Shown one piece after another: positions 25,558-33,096 of a DNA stretch of 53,531 nucleotides (its first letter is position 1; every line of letters begins with the position of its first letter). Below the pieces are notes generated by a model. That model was given only the letters and a program-made list of their open reading frames with translations. It had not been told where the DNA came from and did no database searches. Source of the stretch: an uncultured Oleispira sp. (GTDB lineage: Bacteria > Pseudomonadota > Gammaproteobacteria > Pseudomonadales > Oceanobacteraceae); the NCBI GenBank assembly GCA_913061415.1, contig CAJXUD010000019.1, positions 1 through 53,531 of the forward strand, read 5' to 3'. A program made the position numbers and the translations under genes.

Positions 25558-25881
25558 ATCGATACTGGCTCCGTATTGGTATTGATCGTTTGGCATGCGA
25601 CGCACACGTAACAATGTTGCTTGCGCTTCTAGCGGTCTAATATCTCCACCACCACTTTGGATCGATAGGGTTACTTGGCTATTAACTTCGAAGCTCTGCT
25701 CACTTTCTATCAATGCGCCGGTGCTACTTAAATCTAAGCAGGTAGCAGGATAGGCCTGTCCATTAAGTATTATTTTGCTATCAGTGGTTATTTGCATGCG
25801 AATAAAATCACGTTTTTCGGTGTAATCTCTTGCAGCTTGGTTCATATCAAGTGATCCTTTTTTGTTATTGTTTGTACTCAT
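25546..25881 (-). CDS. PilZ domain protein (c-di-GMP receptor candidate)
   Basis: Single-domain PilZ protein of 111 aa. The c-di-GMP binding signature is intact: EKRDFIR (RxxxR) and, about 25 residues later, DLSSTGALIE (DxSxxG). It probably controls motility, adhesion or surface behaviour by binding the second messenger. The start at 25881 follows GGTGATAGC; an internal ATG at 25845 has AAGGA upstream and could be used instead. It lies between mlaA and the rssB-like gene, convergent with mlaA. Confidence 0.9.
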   Translation of the reverse strand: MSTNNNKKGSLDMNQAARDYTEKRDFIRMQITTDSKIILNGQAYPATCLDLSSTGALIESEQSFEVNSQVTLSIQSGGGDIRPLEAQATLLRVRRMPNDQYQYGASIDRYL

Positions 25882-26087
25882 GCTATCACCGCTGTTTATG
25901 ATTTAGAATTGTTTAGAATCAACTCTTTAAATAAGTATCCTGTCTTAAGTAAAGCACTAATTTAATCTTTGTGAATAAAAGTCACTAATTTTGGTTAATT
26001 TACCGATATTAATCGCTGAATATTGCACTGCTACTGGGTTGCGTATATTGTTCGCATAAATCAATATTTCCAACTTGGGGTAGCTTG

Positions 26088-27269
26088 ATGAAAGCGCGCT
26101 TACTCATCATCGATGATGAGGCCATGGTACGAGATAGTATGGAAGCCTACTTAGAAGATAGCGGTTACACGGTAATCGCGGTCAATAGTGGCTTGGCTGG
26201 CCTAGAAGTCTTAGAAACGCAGGAGATAGATCTTATCCTGTGTGATTTGCGTATGCCCAATTTGGATGGATTAGAAGTCTTAAAGAAGGTAAAGCAGCGC
26301 GAGGATAATATTCCTGTCATTGTCGTCTCTGGCGCTGGGGTTATGGACGACGTCGTTCAAGCTTTGCGCTTGGGGGCAAGTGATTATCTGGTTAAACCTA
26401 TCATCGATATGGTAATGCTAGAGCACTCAGTACAGCGCAATTTGGATCTTGTCGCCTTAGAGCGTCAGAATCAAGGCTATCGCGACCACTTAGAGTCAGC
26501 TAATCGTGAGCTTCGCCGAAGCTTAGACGAGCTGCGCAGTGATCAGCAAGCTGGGCGTAAGGTGCAGATGAAAATGCTGCCCGATTTTATTGAGGATGAC
26601 GGTTTATCCTTTCGTCATAAAATACGACCGTCTTTGATGCTCAGTGGTGATTTCCTAGATTATATCCCGCTGGATGATAAGCATTATGGTTTCTACATTG
26701 CCGATGTCTCGGGTCATGGCGCTTCATCGGCCTTTGTAACCGTCTTATTGAAAAACCTTACCTATCGTCTAAAGCGCAACCTAAAGCGCGGCTCTAGCCA
26801 AGATCTATTTCATCCGGTAAAAGTCCTTGAACGTATCAATCAAGAGTTATTGGATACTGAATGCGGAAAGCACTTAACCATAGTCTATGCCGTGCTTAAT
26901 ACCGAAACCTTGTCGTTAAATTATAGTGTCGGTGCACATTTTCCTATGCCAGTCTTGTTAGTTGACGGAAAGGCACAATATATAGAAGGAAGAGGGATGC
27001 CAGTCGGTCTGTTTCGTGATGCTGTTTATAGCGACTACCAGATGGATCTGCCTAAGGCATTTACTCTTTCCTTATTCTCGGACGGTGTCTTAGAGTTATT
27101 GACCCAGTCGACCTTGGCGCAAAAAGAAGAATACCTGCTCCGACTTATAGAGCAAGAAGCGGGCAACCATGAAGCGATTGTGAAAGCGCTTGCACTTGAA
27201 AGTGGTGATGATGTACCAGATGACATCGCATTAATGACCGTTGTTAGGAAAGAAAATGCTACAGGGTAA
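26088..27269 (+). CDS. rssB: RssB-like response regulator with PP2C-type phosphatase domain
   Basis: Cytoplasmic two-domain regulator of 393 aa. The receiver domain (about 1-125) has acidic residues DD at 9-10, phosphoacceptor Asp53 in LCDLRMPN and the YLVKP Lys near 104. A coiled linker leads to a SpoIIE/PP2C phosphatase domain (about 190-390) with SGDFLDY, IADVSGHG and FSDGVLE metal-binding motifs. In Pseudomonas the equivalent RssB dephosphorylates the STAS protein RssC. E. coli RssB has a degenerate phosphatase domain and instead delivers sigma-S to ClpXP; here the metal ligands are kept. The 3' end overlaps the STAS gene by 14 bp. Confidence 0.88.
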   Translation: MKARLLIIDDEAMVRDSMEAYLEDSGYTVIAVNSGLAGLEVLETQEIDLILCDLRMPNLDGLEVLKKVKQREDNIPVIVVSGAGVMDDVVQALRLGASDYLVKPIIDMVMLEHSVQRNLDLVALERQNQGYRDHLESANRELRRSLDELRSDQQAGRKVQMKMLPDFIEDDGLSFRHKIRPSLMLSGDFLDYIPLDDKHYGFYIADVSGHGASSAFVTVLLKNLTYRLKRNLKRGSSQDLFHPVKVLERINQELLDTECGKHLTIVYAVLNTETLSLNYSVGAHFPMPVLLVDGKAQYIEGRGMPVGLFRDAVYSDYQMDLPKAFTLSLFSDGVLELLTQSTLAQKEEYLLRLIEQEAGNHEAIVKALALESGDDVPDDIALMTVVRKENATG

Positions 27270-27750
27270 AATTGAAGTTGCCAATAATGGTGGTACCTAT
27301 GTTATTAAGTTGAGTGGCGATGTGCGGCTTAACTTATGTTCTGCGCTAGAGACTTATTTAGACAATATGTTTTTAGATGCTGTATTCAAAATGGTATTGA
27401 TTGATCTTAGTGAAGCGGATGGTGTTGATAGTACGACTTTAGGGCATTTGGCTAAAATTTCGATTCAGTGCAAAGCCCAGTTTGGCTTTATTCCAAGTAT
27501 TATTTCACCTCGTGAAGATATAACGCGAATACTGCTTAGTATGGGGTTTGATCAAGTATTTTATATTCTAGGTGAAATGCCAGAACAAATATCTGACTTA
27601 AATGAGCTAACCTGTGAGCATGTGAATGAAGAGCTTATGAGAGATAAGGTGATTGCGGCTCATGAGATATTGATGAGTTTAAATGACGATAATAAAAGTG
27701 CCTTCCAAGAGTTGGTAGATTGTTTACAAATTGATAATAATAAATTTTGA
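27256..27750 (+). CDS. rssC: STAS-domain anti-sigma factor antagonist (RssC-like)
   Basis: Cytoplasmic protein of 164 aa. The STAS fold spans residues about 1-105, with the phosphorylatable Ser59 in GVDSTTLGHLAKI, the usual DSxxxG context. A helical C-terminal extension (about 110-164) follows. It is probably the substrate of the upstream PP2C-type phosphatase in a partner-switch affecting the general stress response. The ATG at 27256 lies inside the rssB-like 3' end with AGGA upstream; a farther in-frame TTG (27241) is less likely. gpsA follows within 24 bp. Confidence 0.87.
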   Translation: MLQGKIEVANNGGTYVIKLSGDVRLNLCSALETYLDNMFLDAVFKMVLIDLSEADGVDSTTLGHLAKISIQCKAQFGFIPSIISPREDITRILLSMGFDQVFYILGEMPEQISDLNELTCEHVNEELMRDKVIAAHEILMSLNDDNKSAFQELVDCLQIDNNKF

Positions 27751-27773
27751 TGGTTGATGTCATAGAGGTGAAT

Positions 27774-28805
27774 ATGATGGTTAAACAAGCCGCAGTTATT
27801 GGTGGTGGAAGCTTTGGTACTGCCATTGCAAGTATTCTTGCGGGAAATGGCATCGCCACCCAGCAATGGATGCGTAATGAAAAAGTAGCGACTGCAATTA
27901 ATGAGCAGCAAGAGAATCCACAATATTTACCTGATGTTAAACTCGACCCTCGTCTCCACGCTACAACAGACATAGCGGAAGCGATTAAAGGGGCTGAGCT
28001 TATTTTTGTCTCTGTGCCAAGCAAGTCATTCCGCAGCGTTGTGCAGCAAATTAAACCTTTCTTGAAGGAAGGGCAGTGCTTAATTAGCACAACAAAAGGC
28101 ATTGAGCCTGATGGCTTTAACCTAATGAGCGAGGTGTTGACTGATGAATGCCCTGGGCATTCTGTTGCAGTACTGAGTGGACCTAACTTGGCAAAAGAAA
28201 TTGGCCGTAAGCAGTTAACTGCGACCGTTGTTGCGAGCAGCGATGGCGCATTGAGAATTGCAGTACAAGAAGCGCTGGGTTGTGAATATTTTAGAGTGTA
28301 TGCATCGGATGATATTTTTGGTGTTGAACTCAGTGGTGCTTTAAAAAACATCTATGCCATTGTATCTGGTTTTATTGCAGCTTTAGGGATGGGTGAAAAT
28401 ACCAAGAGTATGATTATTACCCGTAGCCTTGCAGAAATGAGTCGCTTTGCGGTTGCTCGTGGTGCAAATCCATTAACCTTTTTAGGTTTGGCAGGTGTTG
28501 GTGACTTGGTTGTTACGTGTATGTCGCCAATGAGCCGAAACTATCGTGTTGGCTATGCCATTGGCGAGGGGCGAACCCTTGATGAGGCGGTCGCTGAATT
28601 AGGTGAAGTGGCAGAAGGTGTGAATACCTTGCGATACATCAATGCGCAATCTGAAGAACTTGGTATATATATGCCTTTGGTAAAGGGTGCTTATGCAGTA
28701 CTGTTTGCTCACGTTGACCCAAGGCTGGTTGCGAAAGAATTAATGACAGGGGAGAATACTTCCGATGTTGAGTTTGCCTTAGCTAAATCAGAAATTGGAG
28801 AGTAA
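27774..28805 (+). CDS. gpsA: Glycerol-3-phosphate dehydrogenase [NAD(P)+]
   Basis: Cytoplasmic enzyme of about 343 aa that reduces dihydroxyacetone phosphate to sn-glycerol-3-phosphate for phospholipid synthesis. The N-terminal GGGSFGTAIA nucleotide-binding motif, LIFVSVPSK, LISTTKGIEP, SGPNLAKE and the catalytic ELSGALKNIYAI region are all present. GAGGTG stands before two consecutive ATG codons (27774 and 27777); either could be used. First gene of a gpsA-DUF4389-sixA cluster. Confidence 0.96.
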   Translation: MMVKQAAVIGGGSFGTAIASILAGNGIATQQWMRNEKVATAINEQQENPQYLPDVKLDPRLHATTDIAEAIKGAELIFVSVPSKSFRSVVQQIKPFLKEGQCLISTTKGIEPDGFNLMSEVLTDECPGHSVAVLSGPNLAKEIGRKQLTATVVASSDGALRIAVQEALGCEYFRVYASDDIFGVELSGALKNIYAIVSGFIAALGMGENTKSMIITRSLAEMSRFAVARGANPLTFLGLAGVGDLVVTCMSPMSRNYRVGYAIGEGRTLDEAVAELGEVAEGVNTLRYINAQSEELGIYMPLVKGAYAVLFAHVDPRLVAKELMTGENTSDVEFALAKSEIGE

Positions 28806-28807
28806 TT

Positions 28808-29098
28808 GTGAGTGAAGTAAAAAAGAGTTTGGCGTCTGATGCATTTTGGCTGAAGACCTTGTTCATTATCCTATTTTCCGTCGTTTATCGTATTTTAGAT
28901 ATCGTCGTATTATTGCTGGTTATTGTGCAGTGGGGATTCCGTTTGACGACGGGAGAAGTTAACCCTGCATTGAATGATTTCAGTAATGGCTTAGCTAACT
29001 ATGTCGCGCAAATATTGCGCTATATTACGGGTAATGATGATACGAAACCTTTTCCTTTTACCGATTGGCCATCAACAGGAAATCAGCCAACGGTGTAA
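28808..29098 (+). CDS. DUF4389 family small membrane protein
   Basis: Membrane protein of 96 aa with one long hydrophobic stretch (about residues 15-45, LKTLFIILFSVVYRILDIVV) and an amphipathic C-terminal half ending FPFTDWP. DUF4389 proteins are common in gammaproteobacteria, function unknown. It starts at GTG two bases after the gpsA stop, with GGAG upstream, and is followed two bases later by the GTG of sixA, so the three genes are almost certainly co-transcribed. Confidence 0.85.
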   Translation: MSEVKKSLASDAFWLKTLFIILFSVVYRILDIVVLLLVIVQWGFRLTTGEVNPALNDFSNGLANYVAQILRYITGNDDTKPFPFTDWPSTGNQPTV

Positions 29099-29100
29099 AA

Positions 29101-29565
29101 GTGAAGCTTTATTTAATAAGACACGGTGCAGCAGAAGCTGGATCAACAGATGATATTAATCGTAATTTAACTGCGCGTGGTGAAAATCAGGCACTTGGCG
29201 CCGCGAAGTGGTTGGCTAAGAACATTAAAGGGCCGGTCAGTCTTTGGGTGAGCCCTTATTTACGTACCCGACAAACGGCGACACCCATTGCTAAGGCTTT
29301 GGGGATTGAGTTTTTAGAGCATAAATGTTTGCAGCCAGAAATGACGCCTCAAAAGGTCGTGGATGAATTGTGTCACGAAGAAAAGAACATCATTCTCGTG
29401 ACGCACCTTCCGCTGGTGGGGCGTTTAGCTTCGTTATTGACCGAGGGTGTTATATTCGATCAACCGTGGTCACCCGCTGAAATATGGCAGCTTGAAGGTG
29501 ATGTATTTGCACCAGGTTGCCTTACAAATGTCGATGTCTGGTACCCCGTTCTTGATGAAGGCTGA
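29101..29565 (+). CDS. sixA: SixA-type phosphohistidine phosphatase
   Basis: Cytoplasmic histidine-phosphatase-superfamily protein of 154 aa. The LIRHGAAE motif supplies the catalytic His, SPYLRTRQTA the phosphate-binding Arg, and LVTHLPLVG the second His. E. coli SixA removes phosphate from the nitrogen-PTS protein NPr. The start is GTG at 29101; an upstream in-frame ATG inside the DUF4389 gene would add 12 unrelated residues. A hairpin follows. Confidence 0.9.
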   Translation: MKLYLIRHGAAEAGSTDDINRNLTARGENQALGAAKWLAKNIKGPVSLWVSPYLRTRQTATPIAKALGIEFLEHKCLQPEMTPQKVVDELCHEEKNIILVTHLPLVGRLASLLTEGVIFDQPWSPAEIWQLEGDVFAPGCLTNVDVWYPVLDEG

Positions 29566-29620
29566 TCAGATAAGTGAAGTCAATGAAGGACAAGCCTATT
29601 GAAGCCATTGCTTTAATAGT

Positions 29621-29657
29621 AAAACGGTCGCACTAGCATTGGTTAGTCGACCGTTTT
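29621..29657 (+). terminator. Terminator after the gpsA-DUF4389-sixA cluster
   Basis: AAAACGGTCG pairs with CGACCGTTTT (10-bp stem, 17-nt loop), ending in TTTTT. It is 55 bp after the sixA stop. Confidence 0.78.
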
Positions 29658-29831
29658 TGCCATCTGCACTAACGAAACTACTAGAGAAGCTAGCAAAAGT
29701 ACAAAGAACCTGCCCAACCATAGATCCGAATACGCCGTCTTCCTTTACCACTTCGGCGTTCAAATACCTTGTTTTCTTTATGTATTTTGGTAGTTTGAGA
29801 GCAATTCTCAAGCGGCGGCTCTTATTTTACA

Positions 29832-30620
29832 ATGAAAGACATTTTACATTTTTCACATGCTAATGGGTTTCCTGCGGGTTGCTATTCTACGCTGTTTTCT
29901 TATCTCAGTGACGATTTTGATATTGGTGTGATCGACCGCATAGGCCACCATAGCGACTATCCTGTAACCAATAACTGGTCGGAACTAGTAAAACAATTGA
30001 TTCATTATTTTGAACAGACCTATTCTCAACCCGTATATGCGGTCGGGCATTCGCTGGGTGGTGTTTTGAGTATGATGGTGGCGGCTCAGCGCCCAGACCT
30101 AGTGAAGGGGTTAATCATGTTGGATGCCCCTTTCTTGACAGCCTTTGAAGCCCATGGCATTGCATTGGTTAAACGTTTAGGGTTGATGGATAAGGTGACA
30201 CCTGCCGGTAGGACACTTGGGCGAAAAGAAGAGTGGGATTCGGTTGAGCATGCTTCGCAGTATTTTAGCGAAAAGCGACTTTTTCAGGCCTTTGATAAAC
30301 GTTGTTTGGATGATTATGTAAATCACGGCACTCAGCCCTTAGAGAATGGTGGTAGAAGCCTGCACTTTAAGGCGGAAACAGAGATTAGTATTTATCGAAC
30401 AATCCCTCATAATCTTCACCATACTAAACGCTTGAGTATGCCTTCTGCGGTGATTGCTGGTACCTCGAGTGATGTGTTTAAACGGCATCATGAAACGAAG
30501 GTAAAGCGTCAGCTAGGTATGGATGTGAGTTGGGTAGAAGGCGGTCATATGTTTCCTTTAGAAAAACCTGAAGTAACGGTTGAGTTGATTAAAAACTATA
30601 TCGCTGGCTGGGACCGTTAA
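29832..30620 (+). CDS. Alpha/beta hydrolase
   Basis: Cytoplasmic alpha/beta-hydrolase-fold protein of 262 aa. The opening FSHANGFPAG is an oxyanion-hole block, the nucleophile Ser74 lies in GHSLGG, and the catalytic His is probably in EGGHMFPLEKPE. It may be an esterase or lipase; the substrate is unknown. The ribosome site is weak. A second hydrolase gene follows after a 16-bp tandem duplication, and the two share only fold-level features. Confidence 0.85.
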   Translation: MKDILHFSHANGFPAGCYSTLFSYLSDDFDIGVIDRIGHHSDYPVTNNWSELVKQLIHYFEQTYSQPVYAVGHSLGGVLSMMVAAQRPDLVKGLIMLDAPFLTAFEAHGIALVKRLGLMDKVTPAGRTLGRKEEWDSVEHASQYFSEKRLFQAFDKRCLDDYVNHGTQPLENGGRSLHFKAETEISIYRTIPHNLHHTKRLSMPSAVIAGTSSDVFKRHHETKVKRQLGMDVSWVEGGHMFPLEKPEVTVELIKNYIAGWDR

Positions 30621-30639
30621 AAACATAATCACCTTATGA

Positions 30640-30677
30640 AATGATCACGCCATTGAATGATCACGTAATTGAATGAG
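30640..30677 (+). repeat. 16-bp tandem repeat between the two hydrolase genes
   Basis: AATGATCACGCCATTG, AATGATCACGTAATTG and a partial AATGAG. Starts 20 bp after the first hydrolase stop. Confidence 0.85.
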
Positions 30678-30692
30678 TAGGAGGCAGGCAAT

Positions 30693-31544
30693 ATGCAGAA
30701 CGCTGCAGTAGAAACACGGGTTACTTTAAACAGTGGTGAGCTGTCCATACAGGAGTGGGGGGATGATTCAAAACCTACCATAATGTGCTTGCATGGCTGG
30801 TTGGACAATAGCGCTAGCTTTCATCGCCTTGCTCCCTTACTGACTAATGATTTTCATTTACTGGTCGTTGATCTTCCAGGGCATGGTTTATCGCAGCCGT
30901 TGGCTGAAGGCGCTCATTATTATATTTGGCAAAATATCGAGACCCTTTATGAACTATTGGCTTTTAAACAGATAGAGCGTGTACATCTGTTAGGTCATTC
31001 TATGGGAGGGGTTGTGGCGAGTTTATTTGCGGGAACCTTCGCCGATAAAGTTCAATCCCTTATCTTGCTTGATTCATTAGGGCCAATGACTACGCAAGCA
31101 GCCGACACACCTAAGCAGCTGGCAAAAGCTATTGTAGATTCACAGCGTTCAGCTTCGCCGTTGAGGGTGTATCCAACCATTGCGGATGCATTACAAGCTC
31201 GTCAGAAGTCCTCGCCTGGGATGAGCGCTGATGCATTGATGCCCATTGTTGAGCGAAACCTGAAACAGTCTGAGCAGGGTTTTAGTTGGAGAACAGATGC
31301 GCGTTTACGACATGCCTCAAAAGTTAGGCTGACTGAGGCGCAGGTAATGGCATTTTTAGAAGACATAAGCGCACCTGTTATCGTCATAATGGCCGAGCAG
31401 GGTATTGTTCCAAAGGCTTGGGTTGAACAGCGAATGAAGGGGCTAAGAAATGCCCAATTAGAATATGTACCGGGACATCATCATTTTCATGCAGAGCAAG
31501 CAGGGGCAGAAGCAATTAGTCGGTACATTATTAATGCTTCATAA
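30693..31544 (+). CDS. Alpha/beta hydrolase
   Basis: Cytoplasmic hydrolase of 283 aa. CLHGWLDNSASFHRLAPLL contains the oxyanion-hole HG, GHSMGG carries the nucleophile Ser103, and the final GHHHFHAE supplies the catalytic His. The HGWLDN signature is common in the MhpC-like branch including serine-hydrolase-like and epoxide-hydrolase-like proteins. GTAGGAGG precedes the ATG. Its 3' end adjoins or overlaps the DUF1461 gene, so they are probably coupled. Confidence 0.87.
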   Translation: MQNAAVETRVTLNSGELSIQEWGDDSKPTIMCLHGWLDNSASFHRLAPLLTNDFHLLVVDLPGHGLSQPLAEGAHYYIWQNIETLYELLAFKQIERVHLLGHSMGGVVASLFAGTFADKVQSLILLDSLGPMTTQAADTPKQLAKAIVDSQRSASPLRVYPTIADALQARQKSSPGMSADALMPIVERNLKQSEQGFSWRTDARLRHASKVRLTEAQVMAFLEDISAPVIVIMAEQGIVPKAWVEQRMKGLRNAQLEYVPGHHHFHAEQAGAEAISRYIINAS

Positions 31545-31548
31545 GGTC

Positions 31549-32286
31549 ATGCTTTATAAACTGGTGCTCAATGGACGTAGCTTCGGTGTGTTATTCCTTG
31601 CGCTTATACTGTCTCTATATGGCGGTTGGATGGTTAATGCAAAGCTAGGCTATGGATATGATTGGCTCTATGGATTTTATGATACTGAGCAGCATATAGC
31701 GTATTACGCACCACAAAACCGGTTTCGCACCGGGTTTGAGTTGACTCCTGTGAGTGTGCATAAAAAAGTTTTTCAAGAAATCGTCGAAAGTGTCCATGCA
31801 AATGGTGAAGGGTTAGCAGACATTTCTTATGATTATGTCGGTAACAACGTTCCTCTTTTGAATCATGCCGAAATAGTACATCTGCAGGATGTGGCCAACT
31901 TGATTAATGCAATTCATATATTGGCGGCAATTTGTTTGGTGCTCTTAGTTATTTGCTTGGCGAGTGAGTATCGATATCGAATCAACGGCAGTCCAAATGG
32001 CCAAGCCAGTATTAAGGGTCTGTTGAGTGTGTGTTTGATGCTGGTGGCTTTGGTCGTTATGGCCTTTGTTGTTTTTGGGGCTAAGGCCATTTTTTATCAG
32101 ATGCATATTCTAATTTTTCCTGAAGACCATCAATGGTTTTTTTATTATCAAGACTCTCTGATGAGTACTTTAATGAAAGCCCCTGATTTATTTGCTGGAA
32201 TTGCGGTGCAGATTGTCTTTGTTGGCTTGCTCATGTATGCGGCCATGCTATTAGCGCTAAAGCGGATAGTAAAAATCACGCCGTAA
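31549..32286 (+). CDS. DUF1461 family integral membrane protein
   Basis: Membrane protein of about 245 aa with four helices: one near the N-terminus (VLFLALILSLYGGWMV) and three in the C-terminal half. The large extracytoplasmic loop contains LNHAEIVHLQDVANLI, and the later QMHILIFPEDHQWFFY block matches the F-H-x-IFFP pattern of DUF1461/TIGR01906. Function unknown. The start is uncertain: ATG 31549 has AAGG only 2 bp away, while ATG 31534 overlaps the hydrolase stop. Confidence 0.72.
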   Translation: MLYKLVLNGRSFGVLFLALILSLYGGWMVNAKLGYGYDWLYGFYDTEQHIAYYAPQNRFRTGFELTPVSVHKKVFQEIVESVHANGEGLADISYDYVGNNVPLLNHAEIVHLQDVANLINAIHILAAICLVLLVICLASEYRYRINGSPNGQASIKGLLSVCLMLVALVVMAFVVFGAKAIFYQMHILIFPEDHQWFFYYQDSLMSTLMKAPDLFAGIAVQIVFVGLLMYAAMLLALKRIVKITP

Positions 32287-32296
32287 CGCTATGTTC

Positions 32297-32347
32297 ATTA
32301 GAAAGGAGTACTAATTAGAAAGGAGCTCTAATTAGAAAGGAACAGGG
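32297..32347. repeat. 17-bp tandem repeat, three copies, reaching into rluA
   Basis: Units at 32297-32313, 32314-32330 and 32331-32347, each opening ATTAGAAAGGA. The third copy forms the last codons of rluA on the minus strand, so the repeat seems to have grown outward from the rluA 3' end. Confidence 0.9.
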
Positions 32348-32955
32348 CTCTCAAATGTTAATCGTTCTAAGCTCACAGGGTGCGTAATGGTAAGAGACTG
32401 TGCATGCAAGCAGAGATGTTGGCTGGCAGCTTGTGACTCTGTTGTGCCATAAAGATTATCCCCAAGTATAGGATGGCCAAGTGCGTCACAATGGATTCTC
32501 AGTTGATGAGAACGTCCGGTAATGGGGATCAGCTCAACTCGAGTATTGCCATTGCAATGCTCCATAACCCGCCACCGTGTTAGTGATTTCTTTCCAAATT
32601 CATAACACACCATTTGTTTTGGTCTGTTTGGCCAGTCGCATCGCATGGGAAGGTTGATAGCCCCTTCGTTAGGGGTTAATTTTCCCGCTACAATTGCTTG
32701 ATAGGACTTTTCAGTTTGACGATGCTGGAATTGCTGCTGGAGGTGTCTAAGAGATTCTTTATTGCGAGCAAAAACGATTATGCCGGAGGTAGCCATATCT
32801 AAGCGGTGAACAATGTGCACTTCTTCAAATTTTAGGGTGAGGCGATGAAAGACTGAATCAAGTTTATCGGGGCCTCGACCAGGAACACTTAATAGGTCGG
32901 GGTCTTTATCAACGATAATAATATCGTTATCTTTATACAAAATAGTAACAGGCAT
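32332..32955 (-). CDS. rluA: RluA-family rRNA/tRNA pseudouridine synthase
   Basis: Cytoplasmic RNA-modifying enzyme of 207 aa. The catalytic Asp53 is in HRLDMATSGIIVFA, with the supporting blocks KDPDLLSVPGRG and GRSHQLRIHCDALGHPILGD. It has no S4 domain, as in E. coli RluA, which makes pseudouridine in 23S rRNA (position 746) and in tRNA (position 32). The length and motif order fit RluA better than RluC/D. The minus-strand neighbour upstream (the MlaC-fusion gene) ends about 140 bp away. Confidence 0.9.
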   Translation of the reverse strand: MPVTILYKDNDIIIVDKDPDLLSVPGRGPDKLDSVFHRLTLKFEEVHIVHRLDMATSGIIVFARNKESLRHLQQQFQHRQTEKSYQAIVAGKLTPNEGAINLPMRCDWPNRPKQMVCYEFGKKSLTRWRVMEHCNGNTRVELIPITGRSHQLRIHCDALGHPILGDNLYGTTESQAASQHLCLHAQSLTITHPVSLERLTFESPVPF

Positions 32956-33049
32956 TGAGGTAGCTATGTAATACAGTCAGATTGAGCGGTTGCTCAGTCT
33001 GACCGATAAAATTAAAAGAATTGGGTGTTTACAAAAGAGGAGTCTAATC

Positions 33050-33096
33050 GATAGCACTATGATGACACGATGATAGCACTATAAGCGTGTGCTTAT
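33050..33096. repeat. 22-bp-period duplication and small hairpin after the MlaC-fusion gene
   Basis: GATAGCACTAT occurs at 33050-33060 and 33072-33082. Just beyond, ATAAGC (33081-33086) and GCTTAT (33091-33096) form a 6-bp hairpin overlapping the stop of the minus-strand gene; it may serve as a weak terminator. Confidence 0.6.

Noticed and set aside
29596-29811. A 71-aa minus-strand open frame, with another plus-strand frame (29639-29863), in the gap after sixA
   Set aside because: Both cross the sixA terminator hairpin, lack ribosome sites and have unlikely composition; the plus frame also overlaps the start of the next hydrolase gene.
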